From assembly GCA_024640405.1 (NCBI GenBank), contig JAHEFB010000002.1:62001-126000 (forward strand): a stretch of DNA of 64,000 nucleotides. Reading direction: 5' to 3'. Source of the DNA: Alphaproteobacteria bacterium. Lineage in GTDB: Bacteria; Pseudomonadota; Alphaproteobacteria; Rhizobiales; Aestuariivirgaceae. The notes under the pieces were generated by a model. The model was not told the DNA's origin and did no database searches. It was given only the letters and a program-made list of their open reading frames with translations. Below, one piece after another: positions 53,131-62,676 of this stretch. Numbering within the stretch: the stretch's first letter is position 1; every line of letters starts with the position of its first letter. Made by a program: the position numbers and the translations under genes.

Positions 53131-53769
53131 ATGCAGGGTCTACTGGTATCATTTTCAGCGATTGCACTGGCAGCATTGATAGCTGTCCCGCCGGCAAATG
53201 CTGCGGCGTCGCGCAATGGAAAACAGTGCAGCAATTTTATTGAATGCCTGTTTGGAAAAAGAACCGGTGGTGACAGAAGCGGATTCAGTTTCGGGCGCAC
53301 AAATTATGGACCAAGCACCCGCAAACTGATCAGTTTTCCGCAAGGCAGCAAACATGCGACCGGCACCATCATTGTCGATACGTCAGAGCGCAACCTCTAC
53401 CTGATTCAGCCTGGCGGTAAGGCATACAAATACCGCGTCGGCGTTGGCCGCCGGGGTTTCCAGTGGTCTGGAACCGCCAAAATCTCCCGAAAAGCTGAAT
53501 GGCCAAGCTGGACTCCTCCAAAAAGCATGATCGCGCGGGAAAAGAAAAAGGGCATCATCCTGCCCGCGCGCATGGAAGGCGGACCCAATAATCCGCTCGG
53601 CGCACGCTCGCTGTATATCGGCAGTTCGCTGTATCGAATTCACGGCACCAACAACCCGTCATCTATCGGCGGTGCTGTATCGTCAGGCTGCATTCGCCTG
53701 ACCAACACTGACATCATTGACCTGCACAAACGCGCCAGGATTGGTGCGAGGGTCATCGTACGTCGCTAG
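53131..53769 (+). CDS. L,D-transpeptidase (YkuD domain)
   Basis: ORF 212 aa; IHGTNNPSSIGGAVSSGCIRLTNTDIIDLHKRARIGARVIV. Confidence 0.95.
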   Translation: MQGLLVSFSAIALAALIAVPPANAAASRNGKQCSNFIECLFGKRTGGDRSGFSFGRTNYGPSTRKLISFPQGSKHATGTIIVDTSERNLYLIQPGGKAYKYRVGVGRRGFQWSGTAKISRKAEWPSWTPPKSMIAREKKKGIILPARMEGGPNNPLGARSLYIGSSLYRIHGTNNPSSIGGAVSSGCIRLTNTDIIDLHKRARIGARVIVRR

Positions 53770-53823
53770 ACTATCGGCGGCACATATAACCGGTTTTGCA
53801 GGGGAGCCTTGGGGGGTTACCCT

Positions 53824-53872
53824 GACCCCGGGACGCGCGAGGGGGCTCAAGCGTTCCGGGGTCTCCTTTTTT
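53824..53872 (+). terminator. Rho-independent terminator downstream of YkuD gene
   Basis: GACCCCGGGACGC ... GCGTTCCGGGGTC then TCCTTTTTT. Confidence 0.8.
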
Positions 53873-54012
53873 GGGGACCTGTTTTGTATGAACTGGTCGT
53901 TGAACCAGTTTGGCGGAACTTCTTTACCAGGGCTGGACAGCAATCGCTGCGGTGCGCATATTGCACTGCAATATATTTCACATGATGCTTTTGCTGAGAG
54001 AGTTCCACGGTC

Positions 54013-54450
54013 ATGCTACCCGCCACACAGACGTTGTATTTTGAAGATTTGTCCATCGGCCTGTCGGAAACCTATGCCAAGGAAGTCAAATCCTCGGACG
54101 TTATTGGATTTGCCGAGATTTCCGGTGATCGTAATCCGATACATCTGTCGGAACATTTTGCAGCACAGACGCCGTTCAAGGGCCGAATAGCGCATGGTCT
54201 TTACACCGCCAGCCTGATTTCTGCAGTGATAGGCACCAGGTTGCCGGGGCCCGGTGCGATCTACATGAAGCAGACACTGAACTTCAGGGCACCTGTTCGC
54301 ATCGGTGACATTGTCACGGCCCGTGTGGAAGTTCTTGAGCTGAGCGAAAAGGGCAATCGGGTCAGGCTCGCCTGTACCTGTTCGGTTGACGATCTGCTGG
54401 TGCTCGAGGGTGAGGCGCTGGTGAAAGTACCCGGGGTGGACGACGATTGA
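54013..54450 (+). CDS. MaoC-like (R)-specific enoyl-CoA hydratase
   Basis: ORF 145 aa; FAEISGDRNPIHLSEHFAAQTPFKGRIAHGLYTASLISAVIG. Confidence 0.92.
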   Translation: MLPATQTLYFEDLSIGLSETYAKEVKSSDVIGFAEISGDRNPIHLSEHFAAQTPFKGRIAHGLYTASLISAVIGTRLPGPGAIYMKQTLNFRAPVRIGDIVTARVEVLELSEKGNRVRLACTCSVDDLLVLEGEALVKVPGVDDD

Positions 54451-54624
54451 GACCGGCCGCCGGCCAAATTTGATTCCAGAATCTTTATCCTTATGATGAT
54501 GATTGCTCGGCAAACTGTTGTGATTCGCAACGGTTACGCCGGGTTGTGAGAGACGTGCCTTGAGTTTTGTCACCGGAAATCCGGTGCTGCTGACGAACAA
54601 CCCTTGAAAAAGGACAGGTGTTCC

Positions 54625-54903
54625 ATGACTCGACTAGGTAATTTTTCCAGTGAAACACTCGCTGTAGATGCAATTTCTGCCGATATTGGCCTGCTTGAGA
54701 AGCTGGCAGCGCGCGGCGGCGTGTTGACTGATGACGATCTCGCCCGGCTGGCCCGGTGCAGCGCCCGATTGACACGATTGCTGCCGTTGTTCTTTGCCAA
54801 CGAGATGCCCTCCGGCGTTGGGTTTTCGGTGGCCGACCTAGAACATTTTCCTGTCGGAATGGCTGACCTGAAATCGGCCAGGCAAAGCAAGAAGCTGGTC
54901 TGA
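54625..54903 (+). CDS. Conserved hypothetical protein
   Basis: 92 aa from MTRLGNFSSETLAVDAISADIG; AAAAGGACAG SD-like upstream. Confidence 0.55.
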   Translation: MTRLGNFSSETLAVDAISADIGLLEKLAARGGVLTDDDLARLARCSARLTRLLPLFFANEMPSGVGFSVADLEHFPVGMADLKSARQSKKLV

Positions 54904-54941
54904 CTCAGGTCTGACGGCACAGGAATTTCTTGCTTCGCGGC

Positions 54942-55325
54942 TCAGACCAGCGACGCTGTCAGTAATGACAGGCCGATACCGAATGTGACCACGCCGAACC
55001 CGGTTCCCAAGCGGCCTTCAAAGTTCAGTTTCGATACAAGGCGTATAAACGGCTGGCGAAAGGCGATCAGCAGCGCGCCCTCGGCCAGGCTGATCCAGCC
55101 GACCAGTGTGATGAAGCCGGTAAGCCAGCCATCCCACAACGAATGCACCGCGAGAATGGTGCCGCCGATGGCAAATGCCATGACACCGCCGAAGTAACCC
55201 AGGATGGGTTGCTCGATGAGCGCCTGCATCATGCCGGCCATGGCCTTGCGATCGCTTAAAATGGCGACCCCGCCACAGATAAAGTACAATCCGATCAGGG
55301 CAGCAAGAATGTTGGTGACAGCCAT
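54942..55325 (-). CDS. Small polytopic membrane protein
   Basis: ORF 127 aa; four hydrophobic segments. Confidence 0.7.
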   Translation of the reverse strand: MAVTNILAALIGLYFICGGVAILSDRKAMAGMMQALIEQPILGYFGGVMAFAIGGTILAVHSLWDGWLTGFITLVGWISLAEGALLIAFRQPFIRLVSKLNFEGRLGTGFGVVTFGIGLSLLTASLV

Positions 55326-55518
55326 TCGCAGACCCTCCTGAGCCAGCGTCCCATCTCCGGGATATGGCGATTGGGATGCCGGATTGCCAGCCGCTTCTGA
55401 CCGCCTGAAGAAAATGTGATGGCAATTTGCTGCTTCGCCGTAGGAAAATCAGCCCAGATGCGGTATCATAGTATCAGACGGCTTTGATGTGTACCGGGTC
55501 GATTTTTCGGAGGATACC

Positions 55519-55779
55519 ATGAAGACATTGCTTGTTCCTGCTTTCATTGCACTTTTCGCGCTGCCCGCCGTGGCAGGTGAGGTGCCCAAAGTAACTCTCG
55601 CTCCGGCATCCAGTACTGCTGGTTCGGCAACAACTGCAGGTGATGTGGCCGCATCAGTTGCAACCGGCGATGTCGGCAGCACCAGTCAGAAAGCTCAGCA
55701 ATCCGTACCGTCTTTTTCCGGTTATGGCGGTGGCTGTGACCGCGGTCACGCCTCAACAGAAGCAATGCTGATCAATTAG
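55519..55779 (+). CDS. Small secreted hypothetical protein
   Basis: Signal peptide MKTLLVPAFIALFALPAVAG; ATTTTTCGGAGGATACC SD; low-complexity Ala/Ser/Thr body. Confidence 0.6.
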   Translation: MKTLLVPAFIALFALPAVAGEVPKVTLAPASSTAGSATTAGDVAASVATGDVGSTSQKAQQSVPSFSGYGGGCDRGHASTEAMLIN

Positions 55780-56021
55780 GTCGCTGGCAGCGGAAAGCTG
55801 TTGGTTTCTCTACTGATCCGCAACATGCGTGTCTGATGCCTTGGGTAGTCCATGGATCATGTTCTGCCGCGTCACGCCGACCGGGCGAGGAGATCGTCTG
55901 GCGGTCGTGGAAGGTTTGCGTTTCTCCCGCTCCAGAAATCTGATCTGTTCAATTTCCAACTGATTCCAGGTTCTTGCGGTTTCCGATTTCCGGATGCTTG
56001 CCCTGTTGCAAGCTTGGTGAA

Positions 56022-56052
56022 GCAAAAACGGAGCCTCACAACGGAGGCTCCG
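56022..56052 (-). terminator. Rho-independent terminator of nrdJ
   Basis: Perfect 9-bp stem CGGAGCCTC/GAGGCTCCG flanked by AAAAA (T-tract on minus strand). Confidence 0.75.
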
Positions 56053-56088
56053 CAAAATCGTTCAGGATGGTCCGCCCGGATTGGAGTG

Positions 56089-59000
56089 TTAACTGCACCC
56101 GCTCGTTGAGCCGCAGGTATCGCACTTCATGCAGGTGCCGTTGCGCAGCAGGGTGAAGTTGCCGCATTCGCCGCAGCTGTCGCCTTCATAGCCTTTCATG
56201 CGTGCCTCGACGCGGCGTTCGGCATCGGTTTTCACCTTGCCGTCGGAGTCTATGTCCAGAGGAACAACGGCTTCTTCACCGGCCGGTTGCAGGCTTGCTT
56301 CCACCGCCATTTCCACAGCCACATCAAGTGCTGCGGAACCTTCGGTCGCATAAGCTGCCTCGATACGCGACTGGCTGGCTGCAACCGGGTTTGCCGCAAG
56401 CGAGGACGTCGTATTGCCCGGCATCATGAATATGTTGTCAGCCAGTTTCTGCCGGGTGTATCCGGAAGACGCCACTGCCATGGCCGGCATGCCGCCTGGC
56501 GGGCAGGGGGCGGCCCCGACCTTGTCGGCCTTGCCTTCGTCTTCGCCTTTGCCCATGGCGTCGAAGCGAATGTCTGCAGGCTCGACATGCGCCAGATCGT
56601 TGCGGCTGAGATAGGAAACAGCCAGCTCACGGAAAACATAATCGAGAATCGACGTGGCGTTCTTGATCGCTTCATTGCCCTGCACCTGACCGGCCGGTTC
56701 AAAGCGGGTAAAGGTGAAGGCTTCAACATACTCTTCCAGCGGCACGCCATATTGCAGGCCAAGTGACACCGCGATGGCAAAATTGTTCATCATGGCGCGG
56801 AAGGCAGCGCCTTCCTTGTGCATGTCGATGAAGATCTCACCCAGTTTGCCGTCATCATACTCACCGGTGCGAAGATAGACCTTGTGTCCGCCGACAATGG
56901 CCTTCTGGGTATACCCCTTGCGCCGTTGCGGCAGTTTTTCACGTTCGCGCGCGATCACCTTTTCGATGACTTTCTCGACAACCTTTTCCACCCGCTGCGT
57001 CTGCGGCTGGGTTGCAGCTACCTGTTCGATGACGTCATCTGCGTCTTCTTCCTCGTCCTCGATCAGTGCTGCATTGAGCGGCTGGCTGAGCTTGGAACCA
57101 TCGCGGTACAATGCGTTGGCCTTCAGCGCCAGCTTCCACGACAGCATGTAGGCCGCTTGGCAGTCTTCAACGGTTGCCTCGTTTGGCATGTTGATGGTTT
57201 TCGAAATGGCACCGGAAATGAACGGCTGCGCTGCCGCCATCATGCGAATGTGGCTGTCGACCGACAGGAAGCGCTTGCCGAGACGGCCGCATGGGTTGGC
57301 ACAGTCGAAGACCGGCAAGTGCTCGTCCTTCAGTTCCGGCGCGCCTTCCAGCGTCATTGCACCGCACACGAAGATGTTGGCGGCTTCAATGTCCGCCTTG
57401 CCGAATCCGAGGTGGCTCAGCAGGCAGAAGTTGAAATCGTCCAGCTGTTCGGCAGAAACGCCAAGCGTCTTGGTGCAGAATTCTTCGCCCAGTGTCCACT
57501 TGTTGAACACGAACTTGATATCGAACGCCGATGCCAGGCCATCTTCAACGATCTGCAGTTCCCTTGAGGTAAAACCCTTGGCCTTCAGGGTGTCATGATT
57601 GACGCCCGGCGCATCCGACAGGGTGCCATTGCCCACGGCATACTTGATGATGCCCTCGATCTGTTCTTCAGAATAACCCAGCGTGTTCAGTGCTGCAGGC
57701 ACTGCGCGGTTGATGATCTTGAAGTAACCACCACCTGCCAGTTTCTTGAACTTGACCAGCGCAAAGTCAGGTTCGATGCCGGTGGTGTCGCAATCCATAA
57801 CCAGACCGATTGTGCCGGTTGGCGCGATCACCGTGGCTTGCGCGTTGCGGTAGCCGTGTTTGGTGCCAAGCTCAACGGCACGGTCCCACGCAGCAACGGC
57901 ATGTTCCAGCAGTTTCTTGTCGTCACAGTTTGCATGATCGAGCGGAACCGGGTTCACGGCAAGTTTCTGATAGCCCTGTGCCGATCCGCGAGCCGCCAGC
58001 TGGTGGTTCTTCATGACCCGCAACATGGCGGATGCGTTTTTCTTGTAGCCGGGGAAGGGGCCAAGCTCGCCTGCCATCTCGGCAGACGTTGCATAGGACA
58101 CGCCGGTCATGATGGCCGAGATTGCACCGCAGATTGCCCGGCCCTCGTCTGAGTCGTACGAGATCCCCGAGGTCATCAACATGCCGCCAATGTTCGCAAA
58201 ACCCAGACCAAGTGTGCGGAACTCATAGGAGCGCTTGGCGATTTCCTTGGACGGGAACTGGGCCATCAGCACCGAGATTTCCAGTACCATGGTCCACAAC
58301 CGCACGCTGTGTTCAAAACCTTCGATGTCAAATTTCGAAGTGGACTTGTCCAGGAAGGTGAGCAGGTTCAGCGAGGCAAGATTGCAAGCGGTATCGTCCA
58401 GGAACATGTATTCCGAACACGGGTTGGACGCACGGATGTCGCCGGATGCCGGGCAGGTGTGCCAGTCATTGATCGTGGTGTGGAACTGGATGCCGGGATC
58501 AGCGCACGCCCATGCCGCATTGCCGACCTTCTCCCACAGATCACGGGCGTCGATGGTTTTCGCAACACCGCCGGCCATCCGCCATTTCAGATCCCAGGAC
58601 GAACCGTTTTCAACGGCGCGCAGGAATTCATCGGTGACACGAACCGAGTTGTTTGAATTCTGGCCGGACACGGTGCGGTAGGCTTCACCGTCCCAGTCGG
58701 TGTCATAGGTGTCAAATTCGATGTCGTTGAAGCCTTGCGAGGCAAACTGCAGGACCCGCTTGATGTAGGCATCCGGCACATGCGACTTGCGGGCGTCCTT
58801 GATGGCGCGTTTCAGGGCAGGGTTCTTGCCCGGATTATAGCAGTCATCACCGGGGCCGTCGCAGTTGACGCAGGCCTTCATGATGGTTTTCAGGTGTTGC
58901 TGGGTGACTTTGGAGCCGGTGACCAGCGCAGCAACCTTTTCTTCTTCCTTCACCTTCCAGTCGATATAGGCTTCGATATCGGGATGATCGATGTCGACAA

Positions 59001-59844
59001 CCACCATTTTTGCAGCCCTGCGCGTCGTGCCGCCGGACTTGATGGCGCCCGCCGCCCGGTCGCCAATCTTCAGAAAGCTCATCAGGCCGGATGACTTGCC
59101 GCCGCCGGACAGGGGTTCGTTTTCACCACGGATATAGGAGAAATTGGATCCGGTGCCGGAACCGTACTTGAACAGGCGTGCTTCACGAACCCACAGGTCC
59201 ATAATGCCGCCGTCATTCACCAGGTCGTCCGAGATCGACTGGATGAAGCAGGCGTGCGGCTGGGGATGCTCATAGGAAGAGGCGGACTTGGTCAGCTTGC
59301 CGGTCTGGAAATCGACATAGTGGTGACCCTGGCCCGGGCCGTCTATGCCATAGGCCCAGTGCAGGCCGGTATTGAACCACTGCGGGCTGTTCGGCGCGCA
59401 CCGCTGTGTGGCCAGCATGTTGACCATTTCTTCGTAAAACGCCAGTGCGTCCGCTTCGGCATCAAAATAACCGCCTTTCCAGCCCCAGTAGGTCCAGGTC
59501 CCGGCCAAACGGTTGAACACTTGTTGGGCAGACATCTCCGATGAATAGCGCTCTCCTTCCGGCAGTTCTGCCAGGGCTTCGGTGTCTTCCACCGAGCGCC
59601 AGAGCCAGGACGGAACGGTATTTTCCTCCACCTTTTTCAAGCGTGCGGGTACGCCAGCCTTGCGAAAGTACTTCTGCGCAATGATATCGGAAGCCACCTG
59701 GCTCCAGGACTTCGGTACCTCGATGTCCTTGAGCTGGAACACAATTGACCCGTCAGGGTTCTTGATTTCGCTGGTTGCCTTGCGAAACTCCACCCCCGCA
59801 TATGGACCCTTGCCTTCGACCGTAAAGCGCCGTTCTACCCGCAT
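56089..59844 (-). CDS. nrdJ: Vitamin B12-dependent (class II) ribonucleoside-diphosphate reductase
   Basis: ORF 1251 aa; [76 protein letters not shown]-terminal [28 protein letters not shown]. Confidence 0.97.
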   Translation of the reverse strand: MRVERRFTVEGKGPYAGVEFRKATSEIKNPDGSIVFQLKDIEVPKSWSQVASDIIAQKYFRKAGVPARLKKVEENTVPSWLWRSVEDTEALAELPEGERYSSEMSAQQVFNRLAGTWTYWGWKGGYFDAEADALAFYEEMVNMLATQRCAPNSPQWFNTGLHWAYGIDGPGQGHHYVDFQTGKLTKSASSYEHPQPHACFIQSISDDLVNDGGIMDLWVREARLFKYGSGTGSNFSYIRGENEPLSGGGKSSGLMSFLKIGDRAAGAIKSGGTTRRAAKMVVVDIDHPDIEAYIDWKVKEEEKVAALVTGSKVTQQHLKTIMKACVNCDGPGDDCYNPGKNPALKRAIKDARKSHVPDAYIKRVLQFASQGFNDIEFDTYDTDWDGEAYRTVSGQNSNNSVRVTDEFLRAVENGSSWDLKWRMAGGVAKTIDARDLWEKVGNAAWACADPGIQFHTTINDWHTCPASGDIRASNPCSEYMFLDDTACNLASLNLLTFLDKSTSKFDIEGFEHSVRLWTMVLEISVLMAQFPSKEIAKRSYEFRTLGLGFANIGGMLMTSGISYDSDEGRAICGAISAIMTGVSYATSAEMAGELGPFPGYKKNASAMLRVMKNHQLAARGSAQGYQKLAVNPVPLDHANCDDKKLLEHAVAAWDRAVELGTKHGYRNAQATVIAPTGTIGLVMDCDTTGIEPDFALVKFKKLAGGGYFKIINRAVPAALNTLGYSEEQIEGIIKYAVGNGTLSDAPGVNHDTLKAKGFTSRELQIVEDGLASAFDIKFVFNKWTLGEEFCTKTLGVSAEQLDDFNFCLLSHLGFGKADIEAANIFVCGAMTLEGAPELKDEHLPVFDCANPCGRLGKRFLSVDSHIRMMAAAQPFISGAISKTINMPNEATVEDCQAAYMLSWKLALKANALYRDGSKLSQPLNAALIEDEEEDADDVIEQVAATQPQTQRVEKVVEKVIEKVIAREREKLPQRRKGYTQKAIVGGHKVYLRTGEYDDGKLGEIFIDMHKEGAAFRAMMNNFAIAVSLGLQYGVPLEEYVEAFTFTRFEPAGQVQGNEAIKNATSILDYVFRELAVSYLSRNDLAHVEPADIRFDAMGKGEDEGKADKVGAAPCPPGGMPAMAVASSGYTRQKLADNIFMMPGNTTSSLAANPVAASQSRIEAAYATEGSAALDVAVEMAVEASLQPAGEEAVVPLDIDSDGKVKTDAERRVEARMKGYEGDSCGECGNFTLLRNGTCMKCDTCGSTSGCS

Positions 59845-60169
59845 CGTATTCCCCTATTCAAAAGCAGCGCCTACGGCTGCTTCAGTTATCCTAATTGTTC
59901 AATCCAAGCGCTTTTCAGCAGCTGTTTCTGTTCACACGACCTTACACACAGGGTTTCGCAGCAAAGCTCGCCCTTTACGCGTACATGACTTCCCAGCCCG
60001 TACGCACAAGACACAACTTCCCCGTTTGGATAGAGCGATATCACTCCGCCTTATCCAGCGCTCGACGTTTGGAGTTCGGTAATTTACTTACCTAGACGGG
60101 AAGGCCTAACTCCGAGCCGTCCCTAGCCCCGTTCCCATGCACATGAATGTAGTGCCGAATGAGGTCCGC

Positions 60170-60216
60170 CGTCAATACCTAGTGTGTTAACGAAACCCTA
60201 ACACAACATATAGTGT
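60170..60216 (-). promoter_or_regulatory. Tandem NrdR-type boxes upstream of nrdJ
   Basis: ACACAACATATAGTGT (60201-60216) and CGTCAATACCTAGTGT (60170-60185), 31 bp apart. Confidence 0.7.
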
Positions 60217-60235
60217 CCACAGCCTTGACAGGTTC

Positions 60236-60244
60236 TGTGGATAA
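60236..60244 (-). promoter_or_regulatory. DnaA box
   Basis: TGTGGATAA, exact reverse complement of TTATCCACA. Confidence 0.6.
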
Positions 60245-60403
60245 ACGGAGATAGCCACGATTCGCCCGCGAACCTCAATGTTTCTGCGACCTTGCGGCGG
60301 ACCATATGGCCAGATATGCACAATCATCCACTGGCTCGGGTTACAAAGCCGGGCCCGGGTCAGCCTGGCAGAGGTAAAATTAAATCTCTAGTTCCGGAAG
60401 TTT

Positions 60404-60422
60404 ATGGTTAACGAAGCGTTAA
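60404..60422 (-). promoter_or_regulatory. CtrA-type full site
   Basis: Reverse strand TTAACGCTTCGTTAACCAT = TTAA-N7-TTAACCAT. Confidence 0.65.
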
Positions 60423-60660
60423 CGCTCAGTTATCGCTGGTTGTATGTGCCAGGCGCAATGCACGCATAACGTGTATTTTGAATTTCCGGCAGGGGGAATC
60501 GCTGCTGCGGAGAAGAATCGGCGCTGTACGGATGTGTCTGTAACCGATCGCACGGGTTGATACCGTCCTGATCCGGCAGTTTGACATGGATCAAGGCGCA
60601 AGATCACCCGTCACCACACACTCTGCGCTGAACCGGTACCCAATCAACGGAGACGATTCC

Positions 60661-60762
60661 ATGACAACCTACGAACAATTGTATCTCGCCATGGTCATAC
60701 TCGCATTTGTGACGTTCGGCATCATGCTGGCCACGATGTCTTACCGGCAGGGTCAGAAGTAG
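60661..60762 (+). CDS. 33-aa single-TM microprotein MTTYEQLYLAMVILAFVTFGIMLATMSYRQGQK
   Basis: Read directly; GGAGACGATTCC SD spacing to ATG; one hydrophobic helix and basic C-terminus; below ORF-track cutoff. Confidence 0.6.
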   Translation: MTTYEQLYLAMVILAFVTFGIMLATMSYRQGQK

Positions 60763-61128
60763 GACACATCGTGTCCGCATCGGGTTCGGCAACCGGTGTC
60801 CTGATCTCAAGTTGAGTGCTGACTGCCGCACTCAATGCCATGTCTGGTGTCAGTGACAACAGCAGCGGCTCTGGATGAGGCGATCGGGACCGGATTGCTC
60901 GATCACCGGGAAACCAGTACATTTCAAATAGCGGCACACATTTTTCCTCTGCGTCTTCGCAGCTTCCATGAACATTGCCGACCACAACAGCCGCTTTGGC
61001 ACTAATGGATTATTTTTGGGGATTATTTGGCAGAACATATCAAATTGCCATAGAAACAGTATGTAAATAGCAAGTTTCGGCTTTGGGCGATCAGCTAGAC
61101 TGGCCTCCGTGCAAAAACGGAGATTGTC

Positions 61129-62335
61129 GTGACAACATCATCTAAAAGCTTTTCAACGCGGGCAATTCATTACGGTTACCGGCCGGCTGACAATGAAGGT
61201 GCGCTGACGCCGCCCTTGCATCTGACTTCCACTTTTGCCTTCGAGACGGCGGAAGCCGGCGGTGAGATATTCAGCGGAGACAGGCATAGACACGTCTACT
61301 CTCGCATATCAAACCCTACGCTGGACCTGCTCGAGCGACGGATCGCGGATCTGGAAGAGGCGGAGGCCGGACTGGCGCTGGCCTCTGGCATGGGAGCAAT
61401 TTCAGCCACCCTGTGGACGCTGGTCGGTCCCGGTGACGAGATCATTGTCGACAACACCTTGTATGGATGCACCTTCTCATATATGCGGCATGGCCTGGCA
61501 AAGTTCGGCGTCAAAATCACCCATGTGGATTTAACCGATCCCGAAAATCTGGTGGGTGCCATGAGTGAGCAGACCCGGGTTGTGTATTTCGAGACCCCCG
61601 CCAATCCGAACATGCGACTGGTTGACATTGAACGTGTTGCCGAAATTGCGCATGCAAAGGGCGCGGTTGTCGTGGTCGACAACACTTACGCAACACCGTA
61701 TCTGACCCGCCCGGTCACACTTGGCGCTGATATAGTTGTCCATTCGGCTACCAAATATCTCAGTGGTCATGGCGACGTGGTGGCAGGCCTTGTCGTCGGA
61801 ACGGCCGAAATGATCGCCAACATCCGGATGTTTGGCATGAAAGACATGACCGGTGCGGTGATGGCGCCTTTTAATGCCATGCTGGTATTGCGCGGCATCA
61901 AGACGCTGAAATTGCGCATGGACCGGCACTGCGAAAGCGCGATGATCGTTGCCCGAATGCTGGATGCATGCCCCGTGGTGAAAAAAAGTCTGGTATCCGG
62001 GACTACCCGGTTTTGAGCAGCATGAGCTTGCCCGAAAACAGATGCCGAAATTCGGCGGCATGATTGCATTTGAACTCGCAGGCGGCCTTGACGCCGGGCG
62101 TGCCCTGATGAATCGCCTCAAGATGATATTGCGTGCTGTGTCTCTTGGTGACACCGAAACCCTGATCCAGCACCCTGCGACCATGACGCATTCTACCTAT
62201 ACACCGGAAGAACGAATGGTGCATGGTATCAGTGACGGTCTCGTGCGCCTGTCGGTCGGGCTTGAAGGTGTCGATGATATTCTTGCCGACCTTGAGCAGG
62301 CTCTCTCGGAGCAACCGAATTTGAAGGCGGCCTAG
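61129..62335 (+). pseudogene. mdeA: L-methionine gamma-lyase, interrupted by a 1-nt frameshift in an A7 run
   Basis: Frame 1 (61129-62016) carries YSRISNPT, NTLYGCTFSYMRHG, VVHSATKYLSGHGDVVAG; homology continues in the +1 frame as [33 protein letters not shown] ... [42 protein letters not shown]. Confidence 0.85.
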
Positions 62336-62364
62336 GGCAGGACCCATTAATCTTATGCAATTCT

Positions 62365-62464
62365 GTTTGAAGGAAACCACTCGAATGATGGTGAAAAAGC
62401 GCAAGACAAGGCTTTGTGCCTTTTCGAGCTTTTTTCGACTTCAGGCGAGTGTTTTCCTTCAAAC
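62365..62464. repeat. ~100-bp imperfect palindrome between mdeA and mdeB
   Basis: Arms GTTTGAAGGAAACCACTCG (62365-62383) and CGAGTGTTTTCCTTCAAAC (62446-62464), one mismatch; interior also self-complementary (AAAAAGC/GCTTTTT, AAGGC/GCCTT). Confidence 0.75.
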
Positions 62465-62676
62465 CCGGAGGGCGGGGTCTATTTTGCCCCTGACATCGTT
62501 GAAAGGTCTCGAAGACCATAAGGTTTCCTTCGGCCTTTCGTCTTGTCAGATGCAAAATATCCTCCCGCAGAATGGATGACGTCAATGGGTCCTGACCCCA
62601 GGACAATGCGGGTTCAATTGTTCCCCATGGGTGGTCTCAACACCTCAGGAACCAACCTGATCTGGAAAACAGGTTC

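Noticed and set aside
61981-61987. Programmed -1 ribosomal frameshift at AAAAAAA in mdeA
   Set aside because: The downstream coding frame is +1 (equivalently -2) relative to the upstream frame, so a -1 slip would not reach it.
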